From a virus, in IMG/VR virus record IMGVR_UViG_3300002835_000147, positions 1 through 64,000 of that record: a stretch of 64,000 nt of DNA, one strand, 5' to 3'. Positions 1 through 8,404 of this stretch are shown piece by piece. Position 1 is the first letter of the stretch. Each line of letters opens with the position of its first letter. The translations under genes were made by a program, and so were the position numbers. Below the pieces are notes generated by a model. It was not told where the DNA came from. It was given only the letters and a program-made list of their open reading frames with translations, and did not search any database.

Positions 1-1019
1 AGTGCACCGTTAGTTGTTTCTCTAACATTAAATCTCGCTTGATCTGGTATTGGTCCATTAGCAGTTACATTTGCCATCCAAGCACCATCATTTGGATTTA
101 CATCAGCATTAAATCTTACCTGAACCATTTGAGTAGAAGCATCTTGTTGTGGAAATGGTCTTAAATCCCAAGCAATATCTAAACTTGTTCCAGTAGTTGA
201 ATATGTAATTCCAGTTCCTGTACTCCAAGTAGTCCAGTCCCATCCAGCAATAGATACTGAAGGTGCGCCTGGAGTTGTATGATAAACCCATCCTTCATTT
301 GTTCCAAATGTTATTGTTGCATTTGATCCAACAAATACATTATTGTAAACAGTTCCACCCATTTGCATTCCGAATGGAAGATTCATTTGAACACCAGCAT
401 CATCTACTCCAGAAAGAACATTTGTTGTTGATCCGATAGTTGCCTGTAAATTATTGACTGCAGTTTGAGCATTATCAATTGCTATATTTGCTTGAGTAAG
501 TTCAGTTTGTGCAGTGGCTTGCGCTGTCGCTGCTGCTGTTTTTGCTAAAGAAACTTGTGATACTTCAACCTGTGCAGTGGCTGTATCAATATTATTTATA
601 GAGTTTTGGGCTGTAACAATAGTATCTTTAGCATCTTGAACCACTTGCGAACTTTGATCTACTGGTGTAACAGATAAATCTATTGCACCAATTGTAGCGG
701 TTGCTGTGTCTACTAAGACTACATTTGATTGTGCTACTGATACTGTGGCTGTTAATGTATCCACCGCTGCCTGAGCCTCTACCCTTTCAGCAACTGCTAC
801 TGCTATAGTGGCAGTGGCTGTGTCTGTGGCTGCTATGGCTTGCTGAACCTGCACAGTAGCCGTTTCAAGGGCTGAATTAACTGCTTGTTGGGCAGGGCTG
901 ACAATGACCTGCTCTTGATTATCTGTAGCCCCAGCATGATCTGGTGCCATAATTCCAAAAACTGTTAAAAATAATCCCACCCCAAACGCTAAAGTTATTT
1001 TTTGTTTGAGATTAATCAA
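1..1019 (-). CDS. Secreted Ala/Thr-rich coiled-coil protein with C-terminal beta domain (3' end cut by window edge)
   Basis: A minus-strand frame stays open from a TTG codon at 1019 to the window edge (339 codons, C-terminus missing). TAG lies in frame just upstream, no in-frame ATG is near, and GGAG precedes the TTG. The N-terminus (INLKQKITLAFGVGLFLTVF) is a Sec-type signal peptide, so the product is probably exported. Residues of about 40-200 are a long Ala/Thr/Val/Gln-rich segment that looks coiled-coil. After it comes a beta-rich, Gly/aromatic part containing LPFGMQMGGTVYNNVFVGSN, similar in style to extracellular beta-sandwich domains. It has its own promoter and follows a terminator, so it is an independent unit. 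It may be a host-derived surface protein or a virion protein; the function is unknown. Confidence 0.7.
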   Translation of the reverse strand, partial: MINLKQKITLAFGVGLFLTVFGIMAPDHAGATDNQEQVIVSPAQQAVNSALETATVQVQQAIAATDTATATIAVAVAERVEAQAAVDTLTATVSVAQSNVVLVDTATATIGAIDLSVTPVDQSSQVVQDAKDTIVTAQNSINNIDTATAQVEVSQVSLAKTAAATAQATAQTELTQANIAIDNAQTAVNNLQATIGSTTNVLSGVDDAGVQMNLPFGMQMGGTVYNNVFVGSNATITFGTNEGWVYHTTPGAPSVSIAGWDWTTWSTGTGITYSTTGTSLDIAWDLRPFPQQDASTQMVQVRFNADVNPNDGAWMANVTANGPIPDQARFNVRETTNGA

Positions 1020-1055
1020 TTGAGTGGTGATCTCCTATGGTTAACTATATTAGTA

Positions 1056-1065
1056 ATTATACCAT
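1056..1065 (-). promoter_or_regulatory. Extended -10 promoter for the leftmost secreted-protein gene
   Basis: The minus strand reads ATGGTATAAT, a consensus extended -10 element (TGnTATAAT). It lies 37 bases before the TTG start and directly after the terminator of the preceding gene. No clear -35 box is visible. Confidence 0.6.
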
Positions 1066-1076
1066 TTTTATTAAAT

Positions 1077-1107
1077 AAAAAAGAGGGCTAGCACTTGGCT
1101 AACCCTC
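1077..1107 (-). terminator. Intrinsic terminator after the 560-aa secreted protein gene
   Basis: On the minus strand GAGGGTTAGC and GCTAGCCCTC form a 10-bp stem with one G-U pair and a 5-base loop, followed by TTTTTT. It isolates the left-edge gene from the unit upstream. Confidence 0.85.
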
Positions 1108-1121
1108 TAATTTATAAAGTT

Positions 1122-2804
1122 TTACTTAGTTAAAAGTTTTACTTTAGCCTTTGGATTTTTCTTGTTCCACTTTGTAGCAAGTGCATTATATTGCTTTACA
1201 AAAGCAGCACGATCAGCAATTGCCTTAGCCTTTTCTGCAGCAAGTTCTGCTTTAAGACTATCAAAAATTCCTTGCAATGCTGTTACTTGTGCAACTAATG
1301 CTGCAAGAGTAGCGTTTGTGCTAGAAGAAGAATTTGATACCTTTGCTGTTGCAGATACTGCTACCTGTCCAGCCAAAGGAAGTGAAGTTCCACCAGTTGC
1401 TGAAATAGTTACAGTGTTTTCTGTCAATGGCATAAATACCTTGTATGACTTAACTGTATCTGTATCAGTTGTAACTGATGTTGCTGTAATAACATCTGAT
1501 CCTGAACCAAATGCGTAGGTTGAAGTAATTCCACCTGTTGCAAATAGAGCAGAATGTGCTTTTCCAGATACTGGAAGACCTGCTGCATCAAGAACCTGTA
1601 CCTTGATAATTGCTGCTTCTCCTGGAAGGTATGTATCCTTATCAAATGACAACTTAACTGTTGCTGCTGGTGACTCTACACGAGTAGATACTGGAGCAGA
1701 CTTAATAGTTCCCGTTGCATTTCTAATTGTAACTGCAGCACCACCAGCCTTAACGCCAGTAATTGTAAATAGTGCTTCACCATTTGAAATTGCCACTGCT
1801 GTACCTGAATCAGATACTATAGATAAATCTGATGAATTAGCATAAAGTGTTCCCGCACCAACTGTTACACCTGATGCATCCTTAGCAACTGCCTTTACAG
1901 TAGTTGTATTTGCACCAACTGCAATGACAGACTTAATTGGAGTAGCAACAATTGTTGCGATATCTCCATAGAATGTTACAGTCTCTGTTGCAAGAACTGT
2001 TCCTGTAAGGGTTGTAATTGTAACTGTTCCAACTCCTGCTGTACCGTCAGCAAAAACACCAATGTAGTTGCCTGATGGAATTACAAGTGAACGACCTGCT
2101 GATCCAATTGTTGTAGCATTTGTACCATAACCAACAAGACCTGCTCCAGTTACTGTAGCAAGAAGTGATTCTGATGTTGCTCTACCTGCTGCATTCTTTT
2201 GTGAAAGAACAATTACCGCTGCTGCATCTGATGATGCTACCTTTGGCGCAAATACTGAATCATCTGTTGTAGCAGTAATTACTTCACCTCTATTAAGAAT
2301 TGAAGTTGTTGTTGATGCTGAAGGAACTGTATCTCCTGCACCTACTGTTACTGTCCAAGATACAGAAGGACCACTTGATGGACGTGTTGTAAGAATTGTT
2401 GCAACATATGTTCCAGCAACTGTTGGAGCAGCCAAAGTAACTGTAAACTTTGCTGTTACGTATCCTGCTGTATTAACTGTTGAGTTAACATTTGCAGTTA
2501 AACTATCTCCTGCAATTGCCACTGTTGCTGTATTTGTTTCAAGCAATGTAAGTGTTGCAGACTTGTTAGCCGTAGAAGGCTGTGTAAACATGGCAGATAG
2601 AACTGTTGCTGTATCTGCTGATGTTTCTGAAATATATGACAATGAAACTACTGCTGTTGCAGTCTCACCTACGATAATTGAATCTGTAGCAGAATCAATT
2701 GTCAAGGTTGGTGCAATAACAGCAGCACTTGTCGGAAGTGCTGACATTACGCCAAAGGACATGGCTGCAGCGAGTCCTAGGGCAATTTTCTTAAATGAAT
2801 TCAT
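1122..2804 (-). CDS. Secreted surface-layer-like protein with Ig-like repeats and C-terminal coiled coil
   Basis: The product is 560 aa. An N-terminal signal peptide (MNSFKKIALGLAAAMSFGVM, then ...PTSAA) has Lys residues, a hydrophobic core and an AxA-type cleavage site. The mature chain is Thr/Ala/Val-rich and beta-like, with possible tandem bacterial Ig-like domains, one beginning near LSFDKDTYLPGEAAI (about residue 385). The last 65 residues form an Ala/Leu heptad-like coiled coil ending in a basic tail (NKKNPKAKVKLLTK). AAGGAG precedes the ATG. This looks more like a bacterial S-layer or cell-surface protein than a virion protein. A host-derived gene that alters the infected cell surface, or a virion decoration, are both possible. 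By eye its base composition is less AT-rich than its neighbours. Confidence 0.75.
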   Translation of the reverse strand: MNSFKKIALGLAAAMSFGVMSALPTSAAVIAPTLTIDSATDSIIVGETATAVVSLSYISETSADTATVLSAMFTQPSTANKSATLTLLETNTATVAIAGDSLTANVNSTVNTAGYVTAKFTVTLAAPTVAGTYVATILTTRPSSGPSVSWTVTVGAGDTVPSASTTTSILNRGEVITATTDDSVFAPKVASSDAAAVIVLSQKNAAGRATSESLLATVTGAGLVGYGTNATTIGSAGRSLVIPSGNYIGVFADGTAGVGTVTITTLTGTVLATETVTFYGDIATIVATPIKSVIAVGANTTTVKAVAKDASGVTVGAGTLYANSSDLSIVSDSGTAVAISNGEALFTITGVKAGGAAVTIRNATGTIKSAPVSTRVESPAATVKLSFDKDTYLPGEAAIIKVQVLDAAGLPVSGKAHSALFATGGITSTYAFGSGSDVITATSVTTDTDTVKSYKVFMPLTENTVTISATGGTSLPLAGQVAVSATAKVSNSSSSTNATLAALVAQVTALQGIFDSLKAELAAEKAKAIADRAAFVKQYNALATKWNKKNPKAKVKLLTK

Positions 2805-2821
2805 TATTCTCCTTGTTATTT

Positions 2822-4597
2822 TTATATTAAGTTGAGTTTATCTAGAAAATCCTTAACATCGTTAGGCATTTCCCGATTATCCAATTCTACCATACGTTGC
2901 TGCTTTTCTGCAAGTCGTGTAGAAGAACTCCATGTGTGAATTTCTATCTCTGTATTATTAGTCTTTTGTGTATGGGATATTGCTCCAAATACCGCCCCAC
3001 AAACTGCATCAGCCAAGTCTTTTGACTTTTTACGAGGGTGATCAACCCTATTGCCTTTCATTATTTTTAATTCTGACATTTCTTCTAGCAAAATTGGAAT
3101 CATTGGAATAGCAACACGCTCTTCATAAATCATCATAGCCAAATCTTCATAGTGTTTTTTAGCAACTGAAACAGTCTCTGTTTTAATTCCAACAGCCTGT
3201 AATTCATTCTGAATATCAAAAGACTGCCATCGGTCAAAAGAAACCATACCAATATTAAATCCTTGTCTACGCAAATTCATAATCCATTGTTTTACCTCAG
3301 ATAAATTGACTGGTCCTTCTGCTCTTGGCTCCCACCAGGCAACGGCATCAACAACAACAATAGGAGCAACCTGCTCATAATCTTTAATAACTTGAATGTT
3401 AACCCATTTATCAACATGTGCAATAGCAACAGCACATTTGTCATGTTTTTGTGCAAGGTCGGCATGTATGTAATAAACTTTATTCTCATCTGGTTTAAAG
3501 GTTTCATCAAACCTTCTAAACTGATCTAATGGATTTCTAGTGTTCATACATTTTTCTAATTTATCTTTTTGTTTAAAGAAAGCATCTGATGCATATGTAG
3601 GCATGCATGCAAAACGCATCATTGCATCTCCTAAATCTGTGTAAAAGGCTAGTTTAAAATCTTCTATTTTACGAGTAGGGTTAACTTCCCAAGTTGGTCG
3701 TTTAAATGCATACACCCTTGGAATTTTGTATGACAGTATTGTGTCTTCTTCCCATGAAATTTCAAATTGATTTCCTGGATCATCATGTGGCAAATCTTCA
3801 TTCATAATAAATGTGTGTGTGCGTTCAACAGTTTCTTTTTCTGCAATTACTGATTCATATCGCTGAGAAATAAAATCACCTTGATAGCGTGGGAATGAAA
3901 GCAAAACAACTTTACCAAGATCAGGGAAACGAGAATCTACAGTACCACGAAATGCTTTATATATATTGTCAGCAGTCTTACCCTGTTCATTGCCAGTATT
4001 AACCTCTGTTGCAAAACCAGAAATCTCATCAAGCACTGCCATAAGAAGGTTTAATCCCTCATGCGATTCTCTTTCTGAATGACCAGAATAAACAGTAATT
4101 GCCTTATCAAATTCTACAGAGTCTGCTTTAGCATTATACTTTCCAGCAAACCATGGTGACTTTTCAATTTTTGTTTTAAAACCTTTAAAGAAAACATTCT
4201 TAGCCTGTTGAGCGTTAACAGCAACGTTAATAATATCAATAGCATCTCCTGCAGGCTTGCCAAAATATATTGCTGGATCTTTGAGACAAAGCAGTTTATA
4301 TACTACATATGCACATGCTACGGTAGATATAAAGTCTTTTCCAGATCCCTTGCCAAGTTGTAGAATTAGTTCATTTTTAGTGTATTTATTAAAATGATTT
4401 AATCCTTCGGCATCACCCATCAACTCCATAAGATCTTCTTTACGATAAATTTGGCTCATGGCCTCTACTATTTCATATTGAATATCGGACAATATTGGTT
4501 GTCCAAGATAATCTGGTGACTGCACAAATGTTTTTACGTCAACTGGTTTTTCAATAAAATGGTTTTCTTTTAATACTTCAAGAAAATCATTGAACAT
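2822..4597 (-). CDS. terL: Terminase large subunit (ATPase and nuclease)
   Basis: The DNA-packaging motor has an N-terminal ATPase with Walker A GKGSGKD (residues 82-88) and Walker B LLMAVLDE (about 184-191). The C-terminal RNase H-like headful nuclease has candidate metal ligands D380 (YYIHADLA), D455 (VSFDRW) and D530 (DLADAV). At 591 aa it has normal length. I chose ATG 4597, since the in-frame TTG at 4606 has no better ribosome-binding site; both overlap the end of the small-subunit gene, so translation is probably coupled. The gene is about 40 kb from the portal gene, which is unusual because packaging and head genes normally adjoin. Confidence 0.95.
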   Translation of the reverse strand: MFNDFLEVLKENHFIEKPVDVKTFVQSPDYLGQPILSDIQYEIVEAMSQIYRKEDLMELMGDAEGLNHFNKYTKNELILQLGKGSGKDFISTVACAYVVYKLLCLKDPAIYFGKPAGDAIDIINVAVNAQQAKNVFFKGFKTKIEKSPWFAGKYNAKADSVEFDKAITVYSGHSERESHEGLNLLMAVLDEISGFATEVNTGNEQGKTADNIYKAFRGTVDSRFPDLGKVVLLSFPRYQGDFISQRYESVIAEKETVERTHTFIMNEDLPHDDPGNQFEISWEEDTILSYKIPRVYAFKRPTWEVNPTRKIEDFKLAFYTDLGDAMMRFACMPTYASDAFFKQKDKLEKCMNTRNPLDQFRRFDETFKPDENKVYYIHADLAQKHDKCAVAIAHVDKWVNIQVIKDYEQVAPIVVVDAVAWWEPRAEGPVNLSEVKQWIMNLRRQGFNIGMVSFDRWQSFDIQNELQAVGIKTETVSVAKKHYEDLAMMIYEERVAIPMIPILLEEMSELKIMKGNRVDHPRKKSKDLADAVCGAVFGAISHTQKTNNTEIEIHTWSSSTRLAEKQQRMVELDNREMPNDVKDFLDKLNLI

Positions 4598-5123
4598 CGT
4601 GGACAATTGTAATCACTTCGCCTTCTTTTGCAATAGATGAAAGTCTATGCATAATTAAATCACGAACTTCAGGATGTTCTGACGCAATGTCTCTAAGAAT
4701 GCCAACAAGAACTTCTTGACGACGTTCAATCTCAACCATCTCTTCTGCAAGTTCTTTGTTCTCAAGTAGACCAGCCTTTTGAAGCATTTCAATTCTAGAT
4801 TTTTCAATGTCTACAACTAACTTAATTGCTTGTGTTTTTGCACTAAGATTATTTGTCATTGATGCCTCATCAATAACCTCATAAGATTTTGTAATTAATT
4901 TACTATAATGTGCATCTGCTCCAGCAAGTGCTTCTTTTGCACGAGCACGAATTGCTTCATTAGCGGAAGCCATGACTTTCCACTCATTAATTAATGCAAC
5001 AACACGAGTTCTTGGCATGTTCAAGTCTTTAGAAATTTTTGTTGGATCTTGACCTTTAAGATATTCCGCAACAACTTTATTTACTTCATCAAGATGCTCT
5101 ATTAATTCTGTTTCAGTTGACAT
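4587..5123 (-). CDS. terS: Probable terminase small subunit
   Basis: The 178-aa helical protein sits directly upstream of the terminase large subunit and overlaps it. The N-terminal part holds a helix-turn-helix (KGQDPTKISKDLNMPRTRVV, about residues 23-42), as expected for the subunit that recognises viral DNA. The rest is amphipathic helix (IEKSRIEMLQKAGLLENKEL) suited to ring oligomerisation. AAAGGA precedes the ATG. The assignment rests on position, size and HTH architecture, because small terminases share little sequence. Confidence 0.75.
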   Translation of the reverse strand: MSTETELIEHLDEVNKVVAEYLKGQDPTKISKDLNMPRTRVVALINEWKVMASANEAIRARAKEALAGADAHYSKLITKSYEVIDEASMTNNLSAKTQAIKLVVDIEKSRIEMLQKAGLLENKELAEEMVEIERRQEVLVGILRDIASEHPEVRDLIMHRLSSIAKEGEVITIVHDVQ

Positions 5124-5328
5124 TTTTTTCCTTTGCTATTTTAAGCAATACCAAATATCCAATAAGATCATCTATATCGTTGTCTCCAACATAGTCTGTA
5201 CCCTTCATAAGTCTGCTTAACTTATCATCAATTCTTACCCTAAGTTGTTCTACTGGATCTGCCTTGCTAAAAATTCTAACGGGATCTAAAGCAGAATCTC
5301 CGTATGCAATATTTTTATCAACAAGCAT
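5113..5328 (-). CDS. Nmad1-like (DUF1599) nucleotide-modification-associated protein, start uncertain
   Basis: The 71-aa product contains the block ALDPVRIFSKADPVEQLRVR followed by IDDKLSRL and DLIGYLVLLKIAK. I recognise this as the Nmad1/DUF1599 signature of phage proteins associated with modified nucleotides. The first standard start is ATG 5328, but it has no ribosome-binding site. The same frame is open and protein-like back to 5475, where TAA lies at 5476-5478, adding about 40-49 residues that include KLNPVFKDVKNF. An ATT codon at 5448 has AGAGG seven bases upstream, so the true start may be ATT. The 3' end overlaps the small terminase start. The biochemical role is unknown. Confidence 0.65.
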   Translation of the reverse strand: MLVDKNIAYGDSALDPVRIFSKADPVEQLRVRIDDKLSRLMKGTDYVGDNDIDDLIGYLVLLKIAKEKNVN

Positions 5329-5479
5329 TTGTGCAATTCCGTGGCATGTTAACCAAATATCTTTCCCAGATGGAGCACCAATAGAATGAAGATATAAATC
5401 TTCACAACTAAAATTTTTTACATCTTTAAATACTGGATTTAATTTAATCTTAATACCTCTATCTATTTTTAAAATTTAA

Positions 5480-6142
5480 TTATTCTGAATCTATATCCCA
5501 AGAATTTTCTGTTTTTTGAATAGATCCAGGAGAAAAATAATTATAATTTTTTTCTATCATATTAAAATTATTTTTAATAAAAACTGATGTGCATGCTTCT
5601 TCAACTTCCATAAATCTTAATCCCCAAAGTGGAATTTCTAAATAACCGTTATCATATAAAAACTTACATGTATTTTTGTATTCGTTACTATTATCTAATA
5701 TTAAAATATTTGGAGATTCAGTCTTTAAAATATTCTTAGTTAATAAAAATCTATTAGATGCAGAATCAATAAAAACAATTGTTTTATCGTTAATTTCTAT
5801 ATCTGGAATTTTATTTTCTAAATCATATTTTTGAATAAACCTGTAGTCAACATTTTCTGATAGTGATGATTTAAAATTATTATAAAAATTTATATCAGTT
5901 TCAAACGAAACAACAGTTTCTACTTTGTCAGCAAAATAATTTGTTGAGTTTCCAGAACCAAATTCAATTAAATTAAAGTCACTAAAATCATAAGACTCAA
6001 ACCAATCTAGAAATGGTAAAGACAGCATTGGTTTATTTTGATATAAACCTTTTGCTCTTAAAATTGTCATTATTGATGCTATTTTAAAATAATCGTAATC
6101 TAAAATTATACCGCCAGTAGTATAGATTGGTTGTTCTTTCAT
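5480..6142 (-). CDS. Class I SAM-dependent methyltransferase-like protein
   Basis: The 220-aa protein has motif I LIEFGSGNST (about residues 58-67) and an acidic motif II (VSFETD), matching a Rossmann-like SAM-binding fold. VFIDSAS and NILILDNS follow in the core strands. The substrate cannot be read from sequence, and small-molecule, peptide or glycan substrates are possible. The start overlaps the stop of the upstream HTH gene (ATGA), so they form one translational unit. It is one of three unrelated-looking methyltransferase genes in the window. Confidence 0.65.
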   Translation of the reverse strand: MKEQPIYTTGGIILDYDYFKIASIMTILRAKGLYQNKPMLSLPFLDWFESYDFSDFNLIEFGSGNSTNYFADKVETVVSFETDINFYNNFKSSLSENVDYRFIQKYDLENKIPDIEINDKTIVFIDSASNRFLLTKNILKTESPNILILDNSNEYKNTCKFLYDNGYLEIPLWGLRFMEVEEACTSVFIKNNFNMIEKNYNYFSPGSIQKTENSWDIDSE

Positions 6143-6294
6143 CGCTTTGATCTCCTTAGTTTAAATTTTGCAAGATATACGTAAACAGTTTCTACACTAG
6201 TCCCGCATTCTTTTGCAATGTCTTGCGGAGATTTTTTATCTATAAGATATCTCTTACGGAGCCAAACCTCACTTGTATACAGTTTACCACTCAT
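6139..6294 (-). CDS. Small helix-turn-helix DNA-binding protein
   Basis: The 51-aa product is almost entirely a homeodomain-like HTH: SPQDIAKECGTSVETVYVYL (residues 22-41), followed by a basic tail (KFKLRRSKR). I chose ATG 6294 because the longer frame up to 6396 runs inside the end of the upstream gene. GAGGT lies upstream, and the ATG begins 5 bases after that gene's stop. It could be a small repressor, an activator or a nuclease accessory. Basic charge and size support DNA binding, but the target is unknown. Confidence 0.65.
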   Translation of the reverse strand: MSGKLYTSEVWLRKRYLIDKKSPQDIAKECGTSVETVYVYLAKFKLRRSKR

Positions 6295-6298
6295 AGTG

Positions 6299-6943
6299 TT
6301 ATTTGTCAACCTCTTTTGTATTAATATCATAATAAAATTTATCAGAGTCTTCCAGCATCCATTTATTTTGATTTTCAACATCCCATTTATAATCATTAAT
6401 TATTCTTTCAATAACATAATCTTTTTTCAGGGTAAAGGAAGGTTCATAAATACGAACTCTATTATTGGGCTGAACAGCAAAGTTGCCATCATCTCGCTGT
6501 ATGACGTGTCCACATTTGTGCTCAGAAGGACTTTCTGAATACCCGTCATCCATAACGTTTGCATCTGGATTATGCCAGTCAAGAGTAAAGAGATATGTTC
6601 CATCATGTCTTGTCTTTGTTCTATCAATATATGACATTCTAAGGTTTGTAAGATTTTCAAATTTAGTCACAGATATGTGATGGCTAAAGGAGTTCCATAA
6701 AACTAAATTGTGTAAGTCTACTTCAGGAACTCCAGGTTTTGTACAAAATGCACTAATTGGCAATCTCCACCATAGCCCACCGTCTTCCATCATTATGTGA
6801 AATAAAGGACTTCTGCTTTTTATACTAGCAACACCAAATATAACACATGGGAAATACTTGTCATGACTATCTTTTTGATTTCTTAAATAATTACCACGAA
6901 CATAACATTCAATTGGTGGAATATTGGCATTTAATTCTGGCAT
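6299..6943 (-). CDS. Conserved phage-type protein of unknown function next to the halogenase
   Basis: The 214-aa soluble protein has no signal peptide or membrane segment. It is rich in Trp and His, with motifs such as MEDGGLWWRLPISAF and LVLWNSFSHHIS in the first half and a charged C-terminus (WKWxxENQNKW-like). The overall feel is of conserved proteins in aquatic phages, but I cannot assign a family. It begins three bases after the halogenase stop and precedes the small HTH gene, so it is probably co-expressed with both. No catalytic motif is recognised. Confidence 0.6.
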   Translation of the reverse strand: MPELNANIPPIECYVRGNYLRNQKDSHDKYFPCVIFGVASIKSRSPLFHIMMEDGGLWWRLPISAFCTKPGVPEVDLHNLVLWNSFSHHISVTKFENLTNLRMSYIDRTKTRHDGTYLFTLDWHNPDANVMDDGYSESPSEHKCGHVIQRDDGNFAVQPNNRVRIYEPSFTLKKDYVIERIINDYKWDVENQNKWMLEDSDKFYYDINTKEVDK

Positions 6944-6946
6944 ATT

Positions 6947-8404
6947 TTAGTTTACATCCCTAATAATTTGAATTATTTTTTTATGTTCTATTGATTTTGT
7001 TACTTCACTTTCAAGCCAAGCAGAAGCAGTTATGTTTTCTGTATATCTTTTTAGATTATTTGATAAAAAATTATATTCTTGTAAAATTGCATCATTATCA
7101 AATAAATTAAGACCAGCCATAACAACAGCAAAGTTGGCTGCAGAAAACATAGCGTAGGTAGAATAATTCATAAAATCTTCAGCGATTGGAAGTTTTGTTT
7201 TCCATCTTTCTAAATTATATTTTAAAGACTCTGGAATTTCTACACTTAAAATATTTTTCCAAAATTCAGTGTCATTTCTTTTTGTTAAATAATGCAACAC
7301 AATAAAGTCTCTAATATTTTCTGTTATTTTTTCAAATGATTCATTATAATCTTTTATAACTCTTTCATCATAGTTTTGAATTTTATGCATTAACAAAAAA
7401 CTTTGTTGAATTGTTAATCCAATTGAGGTTGCTTCTAATGGTTCAAAGAAACATCCGCTTAATCCCATTGCAACACAGTTTTTACTCCAGACATTTTCTA
7501 AAGCGCCAGGATCAAACTCAAAAGTTTTTCCAATCTCTACTTCATGTCCAAGTTCTTTTTCTACCTCTAATTTTGCTTCGTCAGCAGTTATAAAGTTTTT
7601 GTCGTATATGTATCCATTTCCGTGACGGCCCCAAGTTGGTATCTTAAATCTCCAGCCTGCATCCATTGCTTTTGCCAATGTCCAATAATTGTAATTGTCT
7701 TCATCTCCTGTTGGAAATGTAATTGCAGAGTTTAATTTTAAATATTTGCTAAAAGATTTCCATTTAACGTCTAATTTATTCATTAAAATTCTATTGAATC
7801 CTGTTGCATCTATATAAAAATCACTTTTATATTTTGATTTTTCTCCAACTATAAAATCAATAAAACCCGTTTCGTCTAGTTGAACTTCAACTATATCATC
7901 ATCAAAAACATTAATGCCTGTTGCAACGGCTTTCTTTTTTAAAAAATCATTTAATTTAAAAGTATTAAAATGATACTGGTTTGTTGGTGCCGAAGAGTCT
8001 ATATTTATTGCACTTGGAGGAACTAAATTATTTACAATACTTTCTGGATAAAGATTTAAATTTTCAGGTATTTGTTTTCCATATACGTTAAGGTATTGTC
8101 CAGACTTTGATGCGTATGGATGATAAACAGAATGTAAATATTTTTTATCTTTTATCCAATTATCAAACATAACACCTATTTTAAATGTTGCATCGCACTC
8201 TAAAATAATTTCACTATCTTTAATTCCAAGAAAATTCATAAATTCTTTAAAATGTTCTGTTGATCCTTCACCTACACCGACAATGCCAATATTTGAAGAA
8301 TAAATTAAATTTACATCTAGGTTGCTGCGATTTTTTAAAATAAGTGCAGAAACTAAACCAGCGGTCCCACCGCCAACAACGGTCAAACTTTTTACGTTTT
8401 TCAT
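6947..8404 (-). CDS. Flavin-dependent (tryptophan-type) halogenase
   Basis: The 485-aa protein carries family hallmarks. The FAD-binding GGGTAG (residues 11-16) is followed by GVGEGS. The catalytic lysine lies in DATFKIGVMF (K75), WRFKIP (251-256) matches the WxWxIP signature, and the catalytic glutamate lies in FEPLEATS (E324). Such enzymes use FADH2, O2 and halide to make hypohalous acid, relayed by the Lys to an electron-rich substrate. The substrate is not predictable, and no flavin reductase gene is visible, so the host would have to supply FADH2. The gene overlaps the resolvase stop by one base (TAATG). Halogenases of this family are known from cyanophages. Confidence 0.88.
   Translation of the reverse strand: MKNVKSLTVVGGGTAGLVSALILKNRSNLDVNLIYSSNIGIVGVGEGSTEHFKEFMNFLGIKDSEIILECDATFKIGVMFDNWIKDKKYLHSVYHPYASKSGQYLNVYGKQIPENLNLYPESIVNNLVPPSAINIDSSAPTNQYHFNTFKLNDFLKKKAVATGINVFDDDIVEVQLDETGFIDFIVGEKSKYKSDFYIDATGFNRILMNKLDVKWKSFSKYLKLNSAITFPTGDEDNYNYWTLAKAMDAGWRFKIPTWGRHGNGYIYDKNFITADEAKLEVEKELGHEVEIGKTFEFDPGALENVWSKNCVAMGLSGCFFEPLEATSIGLTIQQSFLLMHKIQNYDERVIKDYNESFEKITENIRDFIVLHYLTKRNDTEFWKNILSVEIPESLKYNLERWKTKLPIAEDFMNYSTYAMFSAANFAVVMAGLNLFDNDAILQEYNFLSNNLKRYTENITASAWLESEVTKSIEHKKIIQIIRDVN

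Noticed and set aside
1162-2835. Plus-strand open frames opposite the secreted-protein gene
   Set aside because: They mirror the Ala/Thr-rich coding on the minus strand, have no ribosome-binding site and no recognisable protein.
6295-6396. Longer version of the small HTH gene
   Set aside because: It would overlap the 214-aa gene by nearly 100 bases; ATG 6294 after that gene's stop is more plausible.
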